From positions 868,001-932,000 of the forward strand of contig CAVNZM010000016.1 in assembly GCA_963693365.1 (NCBI GenBank): a stretch of 64,000 nucleotides of DNA. The letters run 5' to 3'. Each line of letters opens with the position of its first letter. Position 1 is the first letter of the stretch. Shown here one piece after another: positions 23,984 to 37,620 of this stretch. A program made the translations under genes and the position numbers. The notes below the pieces were generated by a model. That model ran no database searches. It was not told the origin of the DNA and saw only the letters and a list, made by a program, of their open reading frames with translations. Source of the DNA: Amoebidium appalachense (taxonomy: Eukaryota; Ichthyosporea).

Positions 23984-25184
23984 GTAAGGTATGATTTCGG
24001 GAATTTCATGTATTATGGCGTTTTGAGTTTTGTCTTTTTGTGCCTCCTCATCCATGATTTTTACCGTATAATGCATATCTCACCTCCCCCCACCCTCCCC
24101 CCCCCCCCCCCCCCCCCCCGTGCCCGCGCCAAACACACACACATACACCCCACCCGCCGCCGCCACCACCACCACCACCGTATCTTGTTTAGAAACACTG
24201 CAAACAAACCTGCACGGGATACATACACAAGTACATGCACACACATGCACTAACACTCGAGCCACAAGAGAGAAAATCAAATGTGTGTATGTGTTTGAAG
24301 GAGGGGGGGGGGGGCAAAGATTTTTTTTTTTTTTTTTTTTTTTTTTGGGGGGGGGGGGGGAGCAAGGAAGGAAGCAAGAAAAGACTTCATCGCTATACCA
24401 CCTGGTTCTGTTTCTTTGAAAACCACCCGGGCCACCCTCTCACCCTCGATCATATCACATACAGGACTCGATGGAGGCACAACAAATACCCATGGGCCAA
24501 GCCGCAAAGACCCTCTTCACCTCACGAGCGTTCGTCATTCCCCTCATCCTCGGAAACGTAATCCCCCTCCTCGTTCAATTCACAGCCGGGTCGTTTATTG
24601 CCTTATATAGCAGGACCCTTTTCACCGGCGTAGGATTCGAAAACGGGGAGTTGGCGACGGTTTTGGTTGGGGTTGTAACGTTACTCGGTAGAATTCTGAC
24701 GGTGGCTACGATCGAGCCGATTGGTCGAAAATGGTTGCTCGTTTTTGGTTGGTCGGCTACGGCGGTGCTCGGGGTGCTTTTCGGCATCGCGTCTATTTAT
24801 AGCAAAATTCCGGCGTGGAACAAGGCAGGCTTTGCGCTTTTTCTGCTCTACGTTTTGATTGGCTCGCTGCCTGGAGGAGTGTCGATCATGCTCCCGCCCG
24901 AACTCTTCCCGAACCATCTACGGTCCGTGGCTGTCGGGGTGTGCAATTTGACGGCGCGAGTGGGCACTTTTATTGGTGCAAAATCATTCCTGTACATGAT
25001 GAACGGGCTGGGCAACTATTTGTTTTTCCTTTTTGCCGGAATTTCGCTTGTGGGGGTGGTTTTTATTGGTTTCGTCATGCCGGAAACGAAGGGGGTTCCA
25101 TTGGAAGACGTGCAAGAGTTGTTTGAACGCAGCAGGTGGGGGGATAGGCGGAAGGAAAAGCCCAACCACAGCCAGCCAGCGTGA
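21388..25184 (+). CDS. Sugar-porter-like MFS transporter, three exons
   Basis: Exons 21388-22030, 23336-23697 and 24465-25184 join in phases 1 and 0 to give 574 residues. The splice sites are clean (GTAAGT donor, CCGCAG and ATACAG acceptors). A long hydrophilic N-terminus (about 110 residues) precedes 12 predicted membrane helices. Sugar-porter signatures are visible: PESPRWL at the end of helix 6, GRKW in the helix 8-9 loop, and PETKG at the C-terminus. The first loop signature is degenerate (NRVGPKR instead of DxxGR). This places it in the GLUT/sugar-porter family at the plasma membrane or an organelle; substrate unknown. Introns carry poly-C, (CA)n, (AAC)n and poly-T/poly-G. It is the best preserved host gene in the window. 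Confidence 0.8.
22031..23335 (+). repeat. MFS gene intron 1, microsatellite-rich
   Basis: Holds interrupted (GT)n, poly-C (about 22,241-22,282), poly-C near 22,615, poly-C/(AC)n (22,862-22,918), poly-C near 23,086-23,115, then (AAC)n and a T-run directly before the acceptor, which gives a strong polypyrimidine tract. Confidence 0.75.
23698..24464 (+). repeat. MFS gene intron 2, microsatellite-rich
   Basis: C-rich run just after the donor (23,717-23,750), (CA)n 23,770-23,848, CT/CCT repeats, poly-T, poly-G (23,944-23,981), C-run (24,095-24,119), then poly-T followed by poly-G (about 24,321-24,359). Confidence 0.75.
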
Positions 25185-25819
25185 TTTTCCGTGTTTTTGA
25201 TTCGTGAATTCCGGTGTGTTTGAAGGGTTTGGACTAGTCTTTCCGAGATCCGGGTTTAACCTATAAAGTACGATTTTTCTGCAAGTTTTTACAACACTTT
25301 TTGTTTTTCTCCTTCGAACTGTTGACGGGAGATTCTCCCCCTGTTCCAATTCTATGTTCGAGTCAATATTACTAATGTTAATCGAAAGTTACTTATGGTA
25401 AATTTATTAATTTTCTTGATTTTATCGTTATTATAATGTCGCCTTGTAAAGCCTTAAGAATGCATCGCGAATTTTCCCAACTATCAATGGTTAATGTCGC
25501 CGTTTATAGGTTGAAGTCTAAGATTGTGCCATCGAAATCCACATGGTGTCATAGGTTTTATTGATATGATATATTGTTATACACTATGTTCACTATATGA
25601 ATTATTATGATGGCCGTTCATATATTACCATTTTCATATATAATTGCATATGTATCGCCGTTTTTAGCATTAGAATTTTTCTGTTGACTCCTTTCTACTA
25701 AGAGACAGCTCTTGTGATAGGCTGTAAAAAAATAAGTAGGGTTTGAAGGCAAAAACATAAAACGTAATTGAATAGACCGACTACCGTTTTAGAGTGAGCT
25801 TGTACACACGCACACACAA

Positions 25820-25918
<99 letters not shown>

Positions 25919-26371
25919 AGTACACACAAACACATGCACGCACTGACAGACGTTACTCTATACAAATCATTTTGCGAGGGTTTTATTGTGAATAAGATTT
26001 TTCATTTCAACTTTAGGTGCATCAGCACGGTGATCAAAGGCAGTACGTGCGTGCGCGCGTGCTTGTGCATGTGTGTGTGTGTGTGTGGGTTTGGGTGTGT
26101 GTGCCCAGTGCGTGTGTGTGTGTGTGTGTGTGTGTGCGTGCATGCGCGTGTGCGCACTTTTGTGCGTGCGTACGCGCGCGTTTGTGCAGGTGTGTGTGTA
26201 CGTGTGTAGTGTAAACGGTTTCCGTGTGTGTGTGTGTGTCTGCGTGCGTGTGCCCGTGCGGGTGCGTGTGTGCGTTCATGCGTGGACGTGTTCGTGCGCA
26301 CGTTTGACTGCACATGTGTGCTTGCGAAGTGTGTGGGTGCACGTGGTCGGGTAGGTTTTGGGTGGGTGGGG

Positions 26372-26437
<66 letters not shown>

Positions 26438-26709
26438 AGGGCCCGGATATGGGGGGGTATGCGGGTGGGTGAGGTGCACCGGGGGTGTGGTGGTGAGTTT
26501 GACTCTATGAGTAATCCACGGTGGACTACTTTCGAATATACTGTGCATGGTGTTTGCCAGAGTGAGTGTGTGTTTGGATGTTGTCACACGTGTGTGTATG
26601 TGTTACACTGAATGTGTGGAGGTCTTAATTGTTCAGCCCGGTATGTGAGAGTTGACAATACGTGCTAGCGTGTTTGTGTAGGTCGGGTTTGTATATTACG
26701 GTGTGTGTC

Positions 26710-26755
<46 letters not shown>

Positions 26756-28306
26756 ATTGAAGGGGGGCTGGGAAATTCTATGGGGAGGGTTCTATGGGGA
26801 GGGGGAGTGGGGAGTTGGGAGGTGGGGGGGGTGACTAAGTAACTTATTTTGTCTATATAGCGGAGTCTGATACATCATAGCTATGGCCCCACATACGAAT
26901 GGAAGTGTGACAGCCTCGCAAAGGATCATGTACATATCATGAGATATAACAAAGCACATGAGGCCCTGGGGAGGGGAAAATGCTTTTGGGGGGGAAGGGG
27001 GGGGGGAGGGGGGGGGGGGGGGGGGTCAACAAGGGGCGGGGGGAGGATCAATAAATAGTGCGAAATCCCCGGGGGGTCCACGGGGGGGGGGGGGGGGGGG
27101 GGAAGGGGGGCGGTTAACAGGAAGGGAGGGGGGGGGGGGGGGTTCGACAGGGGAAGGGGGAAGGATCCAACGGGCACACACTTCCTCACCTTTCATTGGC
27201 CCCTGTACGCGAAAAAGCACAGTCAGTGTCCGGCACCCGGCACAGTGTCGGGGTGCATGTACACACAGAGACTGGTAGATCACTGTCATCCACATGCAAC
27301 CTTGTAATCACGCACGGGCACGCACGTGTGCACACACGTGATACAGGAACCATATTGAAACTATCAAACACTAGGCATATTTAGTAAGCGGGTTGGATTT
27401 AAGTGTGTAAGGTCAAAGGCTTTCTGTCCATCAATAGATCTTACCTAGTGTTCTGAGTTGACCAATCAGATTGGCCGCAATCTAATTTAGGAAAAATGGC
27501 GGCATGTGGAATGTGGCGCCTAAGCCTTAACCAAAAGGATTGCTTTTGCGGACTCAGAGTCTATCCTGGTTCTTGAGAAACTCTACCCTAACCTCCGGAG
27601 GAATAAGTCACTGTATATTTCTTACATATGGGGGGGGGGGAGGGGGGAGGGGGGGGAGGTGGAGGGGGAGGAGGAGGGGGGGGGTTAAGGGGGGGATGGC
27701 AGGTGCCAGGGGCGGCCTTGGGCGGCCTGGGGGGGGGGGGAAGGGCGGGGGGAGGAGGGAGGGGGGGGGGGGGAAATATAGGTGGCTGACAGTAACGTAG
27801 GGGGGGGAGGGGGGGGGGGGGTTGGGGCGGGGGGAGGGGAGGAGGAGGGGGATGAGGGGGAGGAGGGAGGGAAGGGGGGGGGAAGGGAGGGGGGAGGGGG
27901 GGGGGGGAAGGAACCGGGGATTGACGTCCACAAGCTGCGGTCAGCGGCGATACTCGATGTTGAAACACGAAAACACAGAACACCGTAAGTGCAACCGATC
28001 TGGCAAGAATTGGCGATTGTGAATTCCCTACGCCCCATGTTTGAATCCGCCGGAACAGGCTTTTGACTTCATAATCCGGGGTTTTTGACTGGGGGGGGGG
28101 GGGAGGTGGCGCAGGCATTGTGTGATGTTTGTTGTTGTTTGGTGACAGGGTTGTGTATTTTAGTGTGACGTGTGAATTTGAAGCTGTGCACTTGAGTGTA
28201 TGTGTGCGGGTGTGTGTACGGTGTATGTGTGTGTGTGTGTGTACGGTGTGTGTACGGTGTGTGTGTGCCCAGTCATGTGTGTGTGTGTACGGTATGTGTG
28301 TGTGTA

Positions 28307-28339
<33 letters not shown>

Positions 28340-29121
28340 GTGCAGGTGTGTGTGTGTGTGTGTGCATGTGTGTGCCCTTTTTTCCGTGCGTGTGTGTGTG
28401 TGTGTCACGGTGTGTGTGTGTGTGTGTGTGTGTGCAGGTGTGTGTGTGTGTGTGTGTGCGTGTGTGTGTCATGTGCATGTGTATGTGTGTGCGTGTGTGT
28501 GTGCGCGGTGTGCGTGTTTAGGTAGGTGCCTGTGCACGGTATTGTGTGTTTACGCACTGCGTGCGCATGCGTGCACACACACAAATGCGCTGCATGTGCA
28601 TGTATATGCGTGTCGCCACCGCTAGCATGCATGTGCGTACACATGTTCATTTTTATGATAGGCCCATCACTACACCAACACAAACAATTTAACAATTGTT
28701 GACCCTCGTAGTTGCAATTGAGTTCATACATGTTGCTTTTAACAAACTTACGGTTGAATTTTCGTTTCATCGAATATATCTCGTTGGATATCCGGTGAAG
28801 CTATCTCAGTGACTACCTCGTTGTGTCTATGGCAATGTACTATACTATGAGGATCCATGCTTAGCCCTGTCTGAATGCCCCGATATAAATGGCATCATTA
28901 AAAAAAAAACAAAAAAAAAAAAAACTCGTGCATTCACGGCTTATCTATTTGTAGTAGTATATCAAGTAGAAGTCCTTACATTTGCAATTCTATTTTGAGG
29001 CGCAACTCAAACACACCACTAATCCTAGAGCTACTGGACATGACCGCCAAGCATAGCACATATACACACTATGGGAAATTAGTATTAGCGCGCAGTGGAC
29101 ACATGCACACACAGCTGCAGG

Positions 29122-29183
<62 letters not shown>

Positions 29184-29219
29184 ATGGGAAAGTAGCATTA
29201 GCGCACAGTGAACACATGT

Positions 29220-29265
<46 letters not shown>

Positions 29266-29755
29266 ACCCACCCACTAACAGCACCATTGGGCACATTTTT
29301 ATGTATGGTAATGAATTTCAGGCGCACACGCCATAGGCGTAGCACCATCCATACAAACACACCAAAAATTTCAATTTTCAATCTCCATCGGTCGTAATGG
29401 AAACATTAAAAACACATCTCACACTGTCATACAACTGCTATGTTTAATACATCGCGCAAAAACTCGTGATATTATAAAGCATATTAACCTATAACAGGAG
29501 GGATACCAGATTAATTCATACCGGAATTATAAGATTAGTGCTATAACCAAGACGAAGTGTTATCAACAAGGTGCTAGTAATTTAGATGCACAGAAAAGTA
29601 GACCTTTTCATTAAAATGAAAATAACTCGTGGTGCGCGTGTGAATGCGTGATGGTACTTTGGCTCTTTGCTTGCCTGTGTGCGTGATAGGAAATATGCGT
29701 GTTCATGCGCCTATGCGTGTGCACATGTGTGAAAGTGCGCACGTGCGCATGTGCG

Positions 29756-29822
<67 letters not shown>

Positions 29823-29853
29823 CGCATGTGTGTGTGTGTGTGTGTGTGTGTGC

Positions 29854-29921
<68 letters not shown>

Positions 29922-30461
29922 CACGCGTGTGTGTGTGTGTGCGCGCGCGCGCATGTACCAAAAAAGGAAGCCACTTAACTGCCCCACTAAATGTTCCCCA
30001 GACGGATGTCATAGTAACTAACCCCATATCCACTATTCTAATGCTCGTTATACACACTAACGGAATCAACTAAACTACTAACCTAAATTTTCACCAACTA
30101 CCTTGCACATATGCCCAACTCCTCCCCCCTCCCCCCCTCCCCCCTCCTCCCCCGGCTCAAAAATGACGTCATTGCCAACATATCCAAAAAAACTGCGGGG
30201 AAAAGGAGGGGAAAATGAGAACTGACAAGCAGTTAAAAAGAAGAACATTAGAAAAGGAAAAGAGAAGAGCAAGAGAAAAGAAAGAAAAACAAGAAAACAA
30301 AACAGCTGCCACAGCCCTTTGTCAACACAACGACCACTCGATAAAACTGTGTCTGCCACTCCGCTTACCCACAGTGCATGTATGCACGTGTGTGTGTGTG
30401 TGTGTGCGCGCGCGCGCGCGCACGTGCATGCACCCTGCCCCCCCACCCCCAACACACCCAC
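25185..30461. repeat. Gene-free, dominated by microsatellites
   Basis: (CA)n 25,830-25,918; interrupted (GT)n 26,070-26,330; 64-base G run 26,373-26,436; poly-G 26,712-26,754; G-rich blocks 26,990-27,150 and 27,630-27,910; interrupted (GT)n 28,196-28,510; (CA)n 29,125-29,265; (GT)n with CG steps 29,758-29,952. A GTAAGT motif at 27,986 follows a short non-repeat stretch (27,915-27,985) that could be an exon, but nothing recognisable is encoded. Otherwise I see no gene. Confidence 0.65.
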
Positions 30462-32405
30462 CTATTCGTTACTCTCACCCGCAGTCTCCATATCTTCCGC
30501 CAATTTCGCCCTCTTGAGACCCCCCTCCTCCCCCTCTTCTCTCACAGGAAACCCCCTCTTCCTCTCCACCTCCCCCCCATGTAGTGCCTCCTCCCCCTCC
30601 AAATCCGTATCTTCAACCTCTGCCCCCCGTCCCTCCTCCCCACCATTTTCTCTCCTTCTCCATCTTTCCTGCAAATAACCCCCCTCCCTCTCATCCCTTC
30701 CGCCGTATTCCGCCGTCGGTCCAGCCCAATTCCTACTGGCTTGTTCCCGAGAAATTGCCATATTTGGCAGTGGTGCCGCGACGCTATTAGACAGCGCCCG
30801 ACGGAAATGTTCATCCACATCTGCAGCCCCGTTTTCATTGGTCGGTGGCGTACCGCGACCTTTTGGCCGTTGTTGTTGTGGGGGTTCATATTCCTCCCTC
30901 GGGACCATTTGCACGGGAACCCCACGAGGGGGCGCGAAATTTCGGGTCCCGTCCATTGTTGCAGGCCACTTCCCCCCGTACGGATACGAAAATCCTGAAC
31001 CCCCGCTACCGTGCGAGTTGGGGGTAGTCGGGCTGACCTGACCCGAAGGCGGCCCGCGGGCCACAGGTGAGATACGGGTCGGCGGTCCGGAACTCCACGG
31101 GTCGGTGTAGACCATGGTGGGCGTGTGTGTGAAGGAGGTCCCCCTAGATGACGATGACGTCAGGGGTTGAGGGGGATAGTCCCCGTTCATTCCCGCCGTG
31201 ACGCGCGTGGAGGGGTTCCGAGAAGGCATCGAGTGCATGCTGGGGGAGGGGGGTCGCGAAATTCCGTCCCGGCCCCCCCCCAACCACGCCCAAACTGCGC
31301 GCGAAATGCTCATCCACGGCGGCGGGAGGAGGGCCGGAACTTCCAGAACCCATAGGACCCCCCCCCGCTCCCACCACCACCACCACCGCGGGGTATGGGG
31401 GTCACAGAAGCGCCCAAACTTCGGGCAAAATGTTCGTCGACATCAATCTCACCGCCTTTTCCTACACCCGCTCCGCCCATTTTCTCGACGCCGGAAACGG
31501 GTTGCTGTTGCACAGGGGGTGGGGGTGCGGATGCGAGAGACGGCGGGAGGCGCTCCGCTCTTAGACTCCGTTGAAAGTGTTCGTCCACCGCACTAGGTTT
31601 TCTTCGCGGCATCGCTGGAGAATTTCCACCCCGCGTAGGGGGGTATTCGCGCTGGCTCAAAGGATGTGTCGGTGGGGGCGGGGGTGGGCTCGCAGGGCGC
31701 GGAATTCTGTGCGCGGGCGGCGGTGGGGATGGTTGTTGCTGATAAGGGGAGTGGTGTCTGTGTGGGGGGCCTTGGTTGTGGTACCCCCCATGGAGAAGGA
31801 GGTGGGGGAAGGGGGGAAGGGGAACGCCTGCGCGCCGCGCGATACGCCTCATAATCGTGCGGAAGGGGCGGATATTGGGGTGGGGGGGCTCTATGCAGGG
31901 GAGGCTCATCAATACTTCTCCTGTGGGGGTATCCGTGTGGGGGTCGTTCGCCGTAATGGTCGGATTCGCCCCACGATGGCCCATTTCTCGGCCTCTCCTC
32001 ATATTGCCGCCGCGAATATTCGTGTTGGGGGGGCGCCGACGCACCTCCCCTCTGCAAATCACGTGCCCTTGCCGCGGGCGGTGGTGGCGGGGGTCCTGAA
32101 TTGCCATACCCGTAGCTAGGTTGGCGTTCGTAGCCGCCCTGATACGGAGCCGGGGGCGGGGCGCGCGCCAAACTTCTCTGAAAATGTGCATCGACGGGAT
32201 CCTCATTCATCATCGCAGGTGCATGTTTTTGCTCTGCCACGGCGCGGCGTTGCCGTGGGGAGAGGCTGCGACGAAAATGGTCGTCCAAGTCTGGGCGCCC
32301 CCACATTCGCCTCTGCTCGTCCGGGTAGCCCTCGGACACGTACGTGTCGTGGATGGGCCGGGGTCCCACACGACCCGCCACCGAGTTGCTCATCATTGTC
32401 AACAT
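30462..32405 (-). CDS. Proline-rich protein with six TONDU/Vestigial-like motifs (frameshifted)
   Basis: ATG at 32405; stop at 30462, or the frame may instead splice at a GTGAGA just before it. About 640 residues, rich in Pro, Arg, Ser and Gly. Six copies of a D-x-H-F-x-R-(S/A)-L motif occur at about 32,262-32,291, 32,166-32,198, 31,560-31,592, 31,409-31,443, 31,288-31,318 and 30,784-30,823. This matches the core of the TONDU (TDU) motif by which Vestigial-like/VGLL4 co-factors bind TEAD/Scalloped transcription factors of the Hippo pathway. The motifs fall in different frames: shifts lie near 31,784-31,819, at the C run near 31,361-31,369 and at the C run near 31,276-31,285. The C-terminus is acidic with a small basic patch (LKRAKL). 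Nuclear role as TEAD binder is inferred from the motif only. Confidence 0.6.
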
Positions 32406-33170
32406 AGGCACTGCTGATAGGAAGATGCGTTATCCTGTGGAGGAAAGGTGGTCAGAGGGGGAATTCCGAAGAACACGGGGAAAACATGGAATGCCACGTA
32501 AGCCAGAACACCAAGGCATTCTCTACTTTTTCTTTCCTCTTCTTTTTCTTTTTTTCTTTCTTTTTTCTTTTCTTCCTTTCTTTTCTTTCTTTCTTTCTTT
32601 TCTTTTTTTTTTTTTGGGGGGGGGGGGGGGGGGGAGGGGGGAAATTAGCATGCAAAGGTATGAAATCCAAGTTGGTGACGAACAACAAAATGATGGGAGA
32701 GGAACGAGGAAGAGGAAAGGGGGAGGGGGGAGGGGGGGGGGAGCTATGAGATTTCGAACAAGAACTAAATATCTGGTGAAATCTAGGCCCCTCCTTACAC
32801 GTGAGTCGCCTATATGTGTCGCATCCTACCATCCCACATCGACCCCAACCTACCCCATGAAGCCCGAGAACATCACAAAATAATAAACACACCAATTCTC
32901 CTCCATTCCATGCAGCAAACCAGTTCTCCTCCATTCCATGCAGCAACATACACGATGTCGGTACGCCTGCACAAAAATTAAAACACAAACCGTGGCCCGT
33001 CTTTGTCCTTTCGACCCCATCACTCAACAGCCTTCCCTTTCCTTCACCACACACACCGCCAGCCCCAGCCCCACTCATACCCTTGACACACAGTTATTGA
33101 AAAATGTCATAAACTACAGCAACAAACGGATCTTGCTCCTCCCAGGGCGTGCATAAGAGAGAACCAAATA
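32406..33170. repeat. Pyrimidine-rich/poly-G block upstream of the TONDU gene
   Basis: CTTT-rich tract (32,520-32,614) followed by poly-G (32,615-32,632) and A/G-rich sequence. A CCTATCAG directly before 32,411 could be an acceptor, so the TONDU gene may have an upstream 5' exon. No coding exon identified. Confidence 0.45.
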
Positions 33171-35640
33171 CGCCAAATAGGCTATCATACCAGTCCAGGT
33201 CACTCAACAAACCGTGCACACTATGTGACCACCTAGTTCTAAACAAGCCGTTGTCCCATCACCTAGGCATGTTTTAGGCTTTCGTCTCTCAATTTGAACC
33301 TTTACTTTCTCAAGCTTTCACCTACTACTGTCCTAAACCAACCAACCTCACCTTCACCTTTGACACGTCGTCCACTCTCCAGGTGACAAAAGAACACACG
33401 AAATCTAGTGCTTTGTACCAACCAGCAAACTCTTTTCTTCTTAGAAAATTACAACCCACACGGATAACGAGAAAAGTGACAATTTATGTGTAACCAATAT
33501 GTTGCGTTTGGCTTTGGCACAAATAGACAAAAAGCCCACCGGAGAAAGAACGTGTGTTTACTCACGAAGCTGGAGTGGTGTCTGTGTGTGCATGTTTAAA
33601 CCGTGCGTGTGCTCATGTTCAGCGAGCAAGTGAGTGTCCTCACTAGGGAATATCCGAGTCCTCCTGTGGCACTAAAAGGCAGTTGTTAAAGATTGGGTCA
33701 CAAAGGGAAGTAAAAGCTCATGACACGTGTGCAAACATGAACTCTGCTCTTGATCTTACCAGTTATAGGTAGGCGTGTTCTGGCTCAATTTCCTTGCGTC
33801 CTACAGTTGCTGGAAGAATCCATTCAACAGGATAAGCTGTTTTCTCATTAGAGTAATTTCTTATGTTGTTTAACATCAATAGCAAAGTAGAAAGTATATG
33901 TTAACGTTATGTCGACGGTGACACTTTCAGACTTTTCGACTCATGTGAACGTCAACAACACTATGGCACTGAAGATGCTGCAAAAGAATGACTAATCTAT
34001 CTTCTACACATTCTCTTCAAAAACAAACCTATACTAAAGCAAAATCATAAACAAATCTCAAAGGGTAAAAAGAGCCATAAACATAGCATATACTTGAACG
34101 GAGAAAAAAGAAAAGGATATTGAAGGCGGTCGTGTGTGTGTGTATTTGCGGTCGTTTGATGGGACTCATCGGAGCAGGCCTGTTTCCTCTTTTGCACCCC
34201 TCTGATTCTGACAGGGGTTGTAATTTCCAGTACATAACAAAATCCTGATTGCGTAATACTTTTGTTGTAACCCCCTGTAACCTTATTTCGCGCCGCAAAT
34301 TTGCACTAAACCCCTCAATTTTGAAAGCAAAAATGTATTTTCCGCCACAACTATGGTACTTCTCGGCGTTTTTAGAAATAGATAGAACTATGACAATCGC
34401 CGCTAAGGCCACGCATCGATTTGTGCAACTTGCGCATCACTAGGACAACGCACTCTTATGAGTTGGCGGCTGTAACTACATAAAACAATTTTGATACGCA
34501 CATGGAAATAAAGGCTTCAAAGGCACAATAAACTATAATTTCAGCAATATTTCGACGAATTCAAGCAAGAAATCACACTTTTACGATGCACTTCGGAACA
34601 AAGGCCTTTTGCCCGTTTCGGCCAAGCCAATCGTGAAAGGCTTTGGAATTTTTTGGAGCCTTGTGATTGGTTGGGTCTCATAACTCGCACCAATAGAATT
34701 TATTTGGATTCCAGCGCAAAATTGTGGAAAAAACAGAACTATGCGTCCAAATAGTTTGCTCCATCGACAGGAAACAAGTTCAGTGAATATAAGAGCTTTC
34801 GAGTTTTTTCGGTTGCGATTAATTTATATATCTGGTAAGGTTTATGCAGAGAGGCTTTGTGTGTTTGAAATCACTCCGACGGCAGATTTGTGTGGTTGCA
34901 GCGGAGATTTTAATTGGTCGATCAACCATTCCAAAGGATTCCCGCATGATAAAATGGCAACTTACTCCTAGCCTACTGATATAGTCATTTCGATTATCGG
35001 AACATACTATCACACATGCAGATACACAAGGATCAAAAATAAATGAATGCGACCTAATTTTGTTTCTCAATGTTTGGCTATAAGGCTGAAAGAAGTTTAT
35101 TTGACTATTTTTAGGCTGGAAATCACCTGATAAGTGGCATGATCATCTGTTAGTAAAATTCCAGAATATAAATTGTGGATTCCATCAGTTTCTAAAAACC
35201 AATGAGATTCGGGGAGAATAATTCCACCATAACAAGTCCAAAAGGCTTATGATAAGCTTGCTACAGCTTGCGTGCAAATAAAAATGAAAAACGACATACA
35301 CATTTCCCGCAGATTCAAAAAACCCCCCCCCCTATGGAGGAGTATTTGTCGTACGGCAAATCATCGACAAAAAAAAAAGCTATATTAGTGGCACAGAATA
35401 CATGCAGAAATGCATGTGCGCCAGCTGTGTACATTCCCTTGTGCGTGCCATCGAAATACCAGATCTGAACTGATCATGCCGCCAGCCGCGCGGGCCTGAG
35501 GCCCGGATGATCATGGCGACTCGCCTGATTCGCACGGCTGTTGCGCTCACTGACTGAGACTGAGTGGAAAGCTTGCACACGGCGTCCGCAGTGCGTGTTC
35601 AAAGCTAAGGTTTATAAACTTTGTTTAACTTTGCTTCTAG
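33171..35640. other. Non-repetitive intergenic DNA, nothing recognised
   Basis: Ordinary base composition, slightly AT-rich, without long microsatellites and without ORFs that look like protein. A CCAAT-box pair lies near 34,665-34,695 and a perfect short hairpin (GGGCCTGAGGCCC) near 35,490. This is the quietest stretch of the host part. Confidence 0.6.
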
Positions 35641-35785
35641 CGACTATTATCTAGGGCCACAAACACGGTGCCATATGCACACGCCCACCCCGTATTCATA
35701 GATTTCAAGACATATCGCGGGGCCAAAATATTGATGATGCACGTGCCAGGTGATGGCTGTGCAACCACGGTATGATACCGTTACG

Positions 35786-35797
35786 GTGTGTGTGTGT

Positions 35798-35834
<37 letters not shown>

Positions 35835-36012
35835 CGTGCGTGTGTGTGTGTGTGTACGGTGTGTGTGTGTGTGCCAGTGTGTGTGTGTGTGTGTGTGTAT
35901 GTGTGCGTGTGTGCGTGTGTACATGTGTGCGTGCGTGCGTGCGTGCGTGCGTGCACACACATATATATGCATGTACGTAGTGTGTGTGTATATGACTGTG
36001 TGTGTGAGTGTG

Positions 36013-36062
<50 letters not shown>

Positions 36063-36070
36063 CACGGTAC

Positions 36071-36154
<84 letters not shown>

Positions 36155-36213
36155 TGTGTGTGCGCGTGTTTACGGCGTTTGTGTGTGTGTGGGTGCGTGC
36201 GTGCGTGTGCGTG

Positions 36214-36306
<93 letters not shown>

Positions 36307-36385
36307 ATGTGTGTGTGTGTGTGTGTGTCTACGGGGTGTGTAGTACAACACGTGTTTGTGAATGATTGTGCGTGTGTGTGTGTGA

Positions 36386-36432
<47 letters not shown>

Positions 36433-36497
36433 TGTGTGTATGTGTGTCTCTGTGTGTGTGTGTCTGTGTGTGTGTGTGTGTGTGTGTGCCAGTGTAT

Positions 36498-36544
<47 letters not shown>

Positions 36545-36610
36545 CAGTGTATGGTGTGTGTGACAAATTGTGTGTCACGGTGTGTGTTTGTGTGCGTGTG
36601 TGTACGTGCA
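35786..36610 (+). repeat. Very long interrupted (GT)n array
   Basis: About 820 bases of mostly (GT)n with GC-, CA- and TGTATG-type interruptions; the purest segments are 36,020-36,058, 36,074-36,148 and 36,215-36,304. The alternating purine-pyrimidine content makes it a strong Z-DNA candidate. Open frames in it are repeat artefacts. Confidence 0.9.
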
Positions 36611-36789
36611 GGCTAAACTTTGCCGGACTCAGACATTGTGCACGGTGTGTGCACGTGCACACGTGAATCAGATAGATGCATGGGTGTGTAGAATGACTAA
36701 TAAGGCTATGTAGGTGGGTGGGAAATATTTATGCATGCATACTAATTTAAAGGTGCGAATTCAAACAGCTAGCTGGCCGGAGCGCCGCC

Positions 36790-37140
<351 letters not shown>

Positions 37141-37524
37141 GTGTAGATGCGCACGTACGCTTGTTCCCAGGTTGTGTATTCCTGCTTGTTGCGATAGCAT
37201 ACCTTTGTGCTCACGGTTTATTGCAAGATTTATTGCCTTGCATGACCTGCATGCATAGTTTAGGTTCCCTTAGTGCACAGCACTGCGGTTGATTAGTCAT
37301 TAGGTTTGTCTTGTCATATGGTTTCTATACTACAATTAGTTTGTAAGTTATCTTGTTTTGGCTGTGCTATCTCTTTGGTATGGTTTCGGTCTTGTGTTAC
37401 TTCGTTCGGAGTTTATGCGGATTGTCTTTGTTGTCAACTCCCTATTTTGCTACTATGATAAATAAAACCGGGGCAAGTCTATTGGCCGGACGTGGCTTTA
37501 CAATATCATTAGCAAATACGTGGT

Positions 37525-37620
37525 GTTATTCTATTGGCTGTCCGGCTACAACCCAATTCCTATTGGCGGACGCGGCGACCAGGTGACGGGACGGTCTGGG
37601 TGGTATATAAGCACAGTACC
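37525..37620 (+). promoter_or_regulatory. Promoter-like cluster: two CCAAT boxes and TATATAAG
   Basis: Inverted CCAAT boxes (ATTGG) at about 37,531 and 37,562 precede GGTATATAAGCAC near 37,602. The arrangement is typical of a core promoter, but no ORF downstream is convincing. An AG-rich block and C-runs follow at 37,970 and 38,190. Confidence 0.3.

Noticed and set aside
23700-24060. CRISPR-like regularity in CA/C-rich repeats
   Set aside because: Simple microsatellites without unique spacers.
33171-35640. tRNA or other structured RNA genes
   Set aside because: I found no cloverleaf-like arms or A/B boxes by eye; a covariance-model search (tRNAscan-SE, Infernal) would be needed to settle this.
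35647-36666. 200-290 codon open frames in the (GT)n array
   Set aside because: Purely repeat-encoded Cys-Val or His-Thr strings on both strands.
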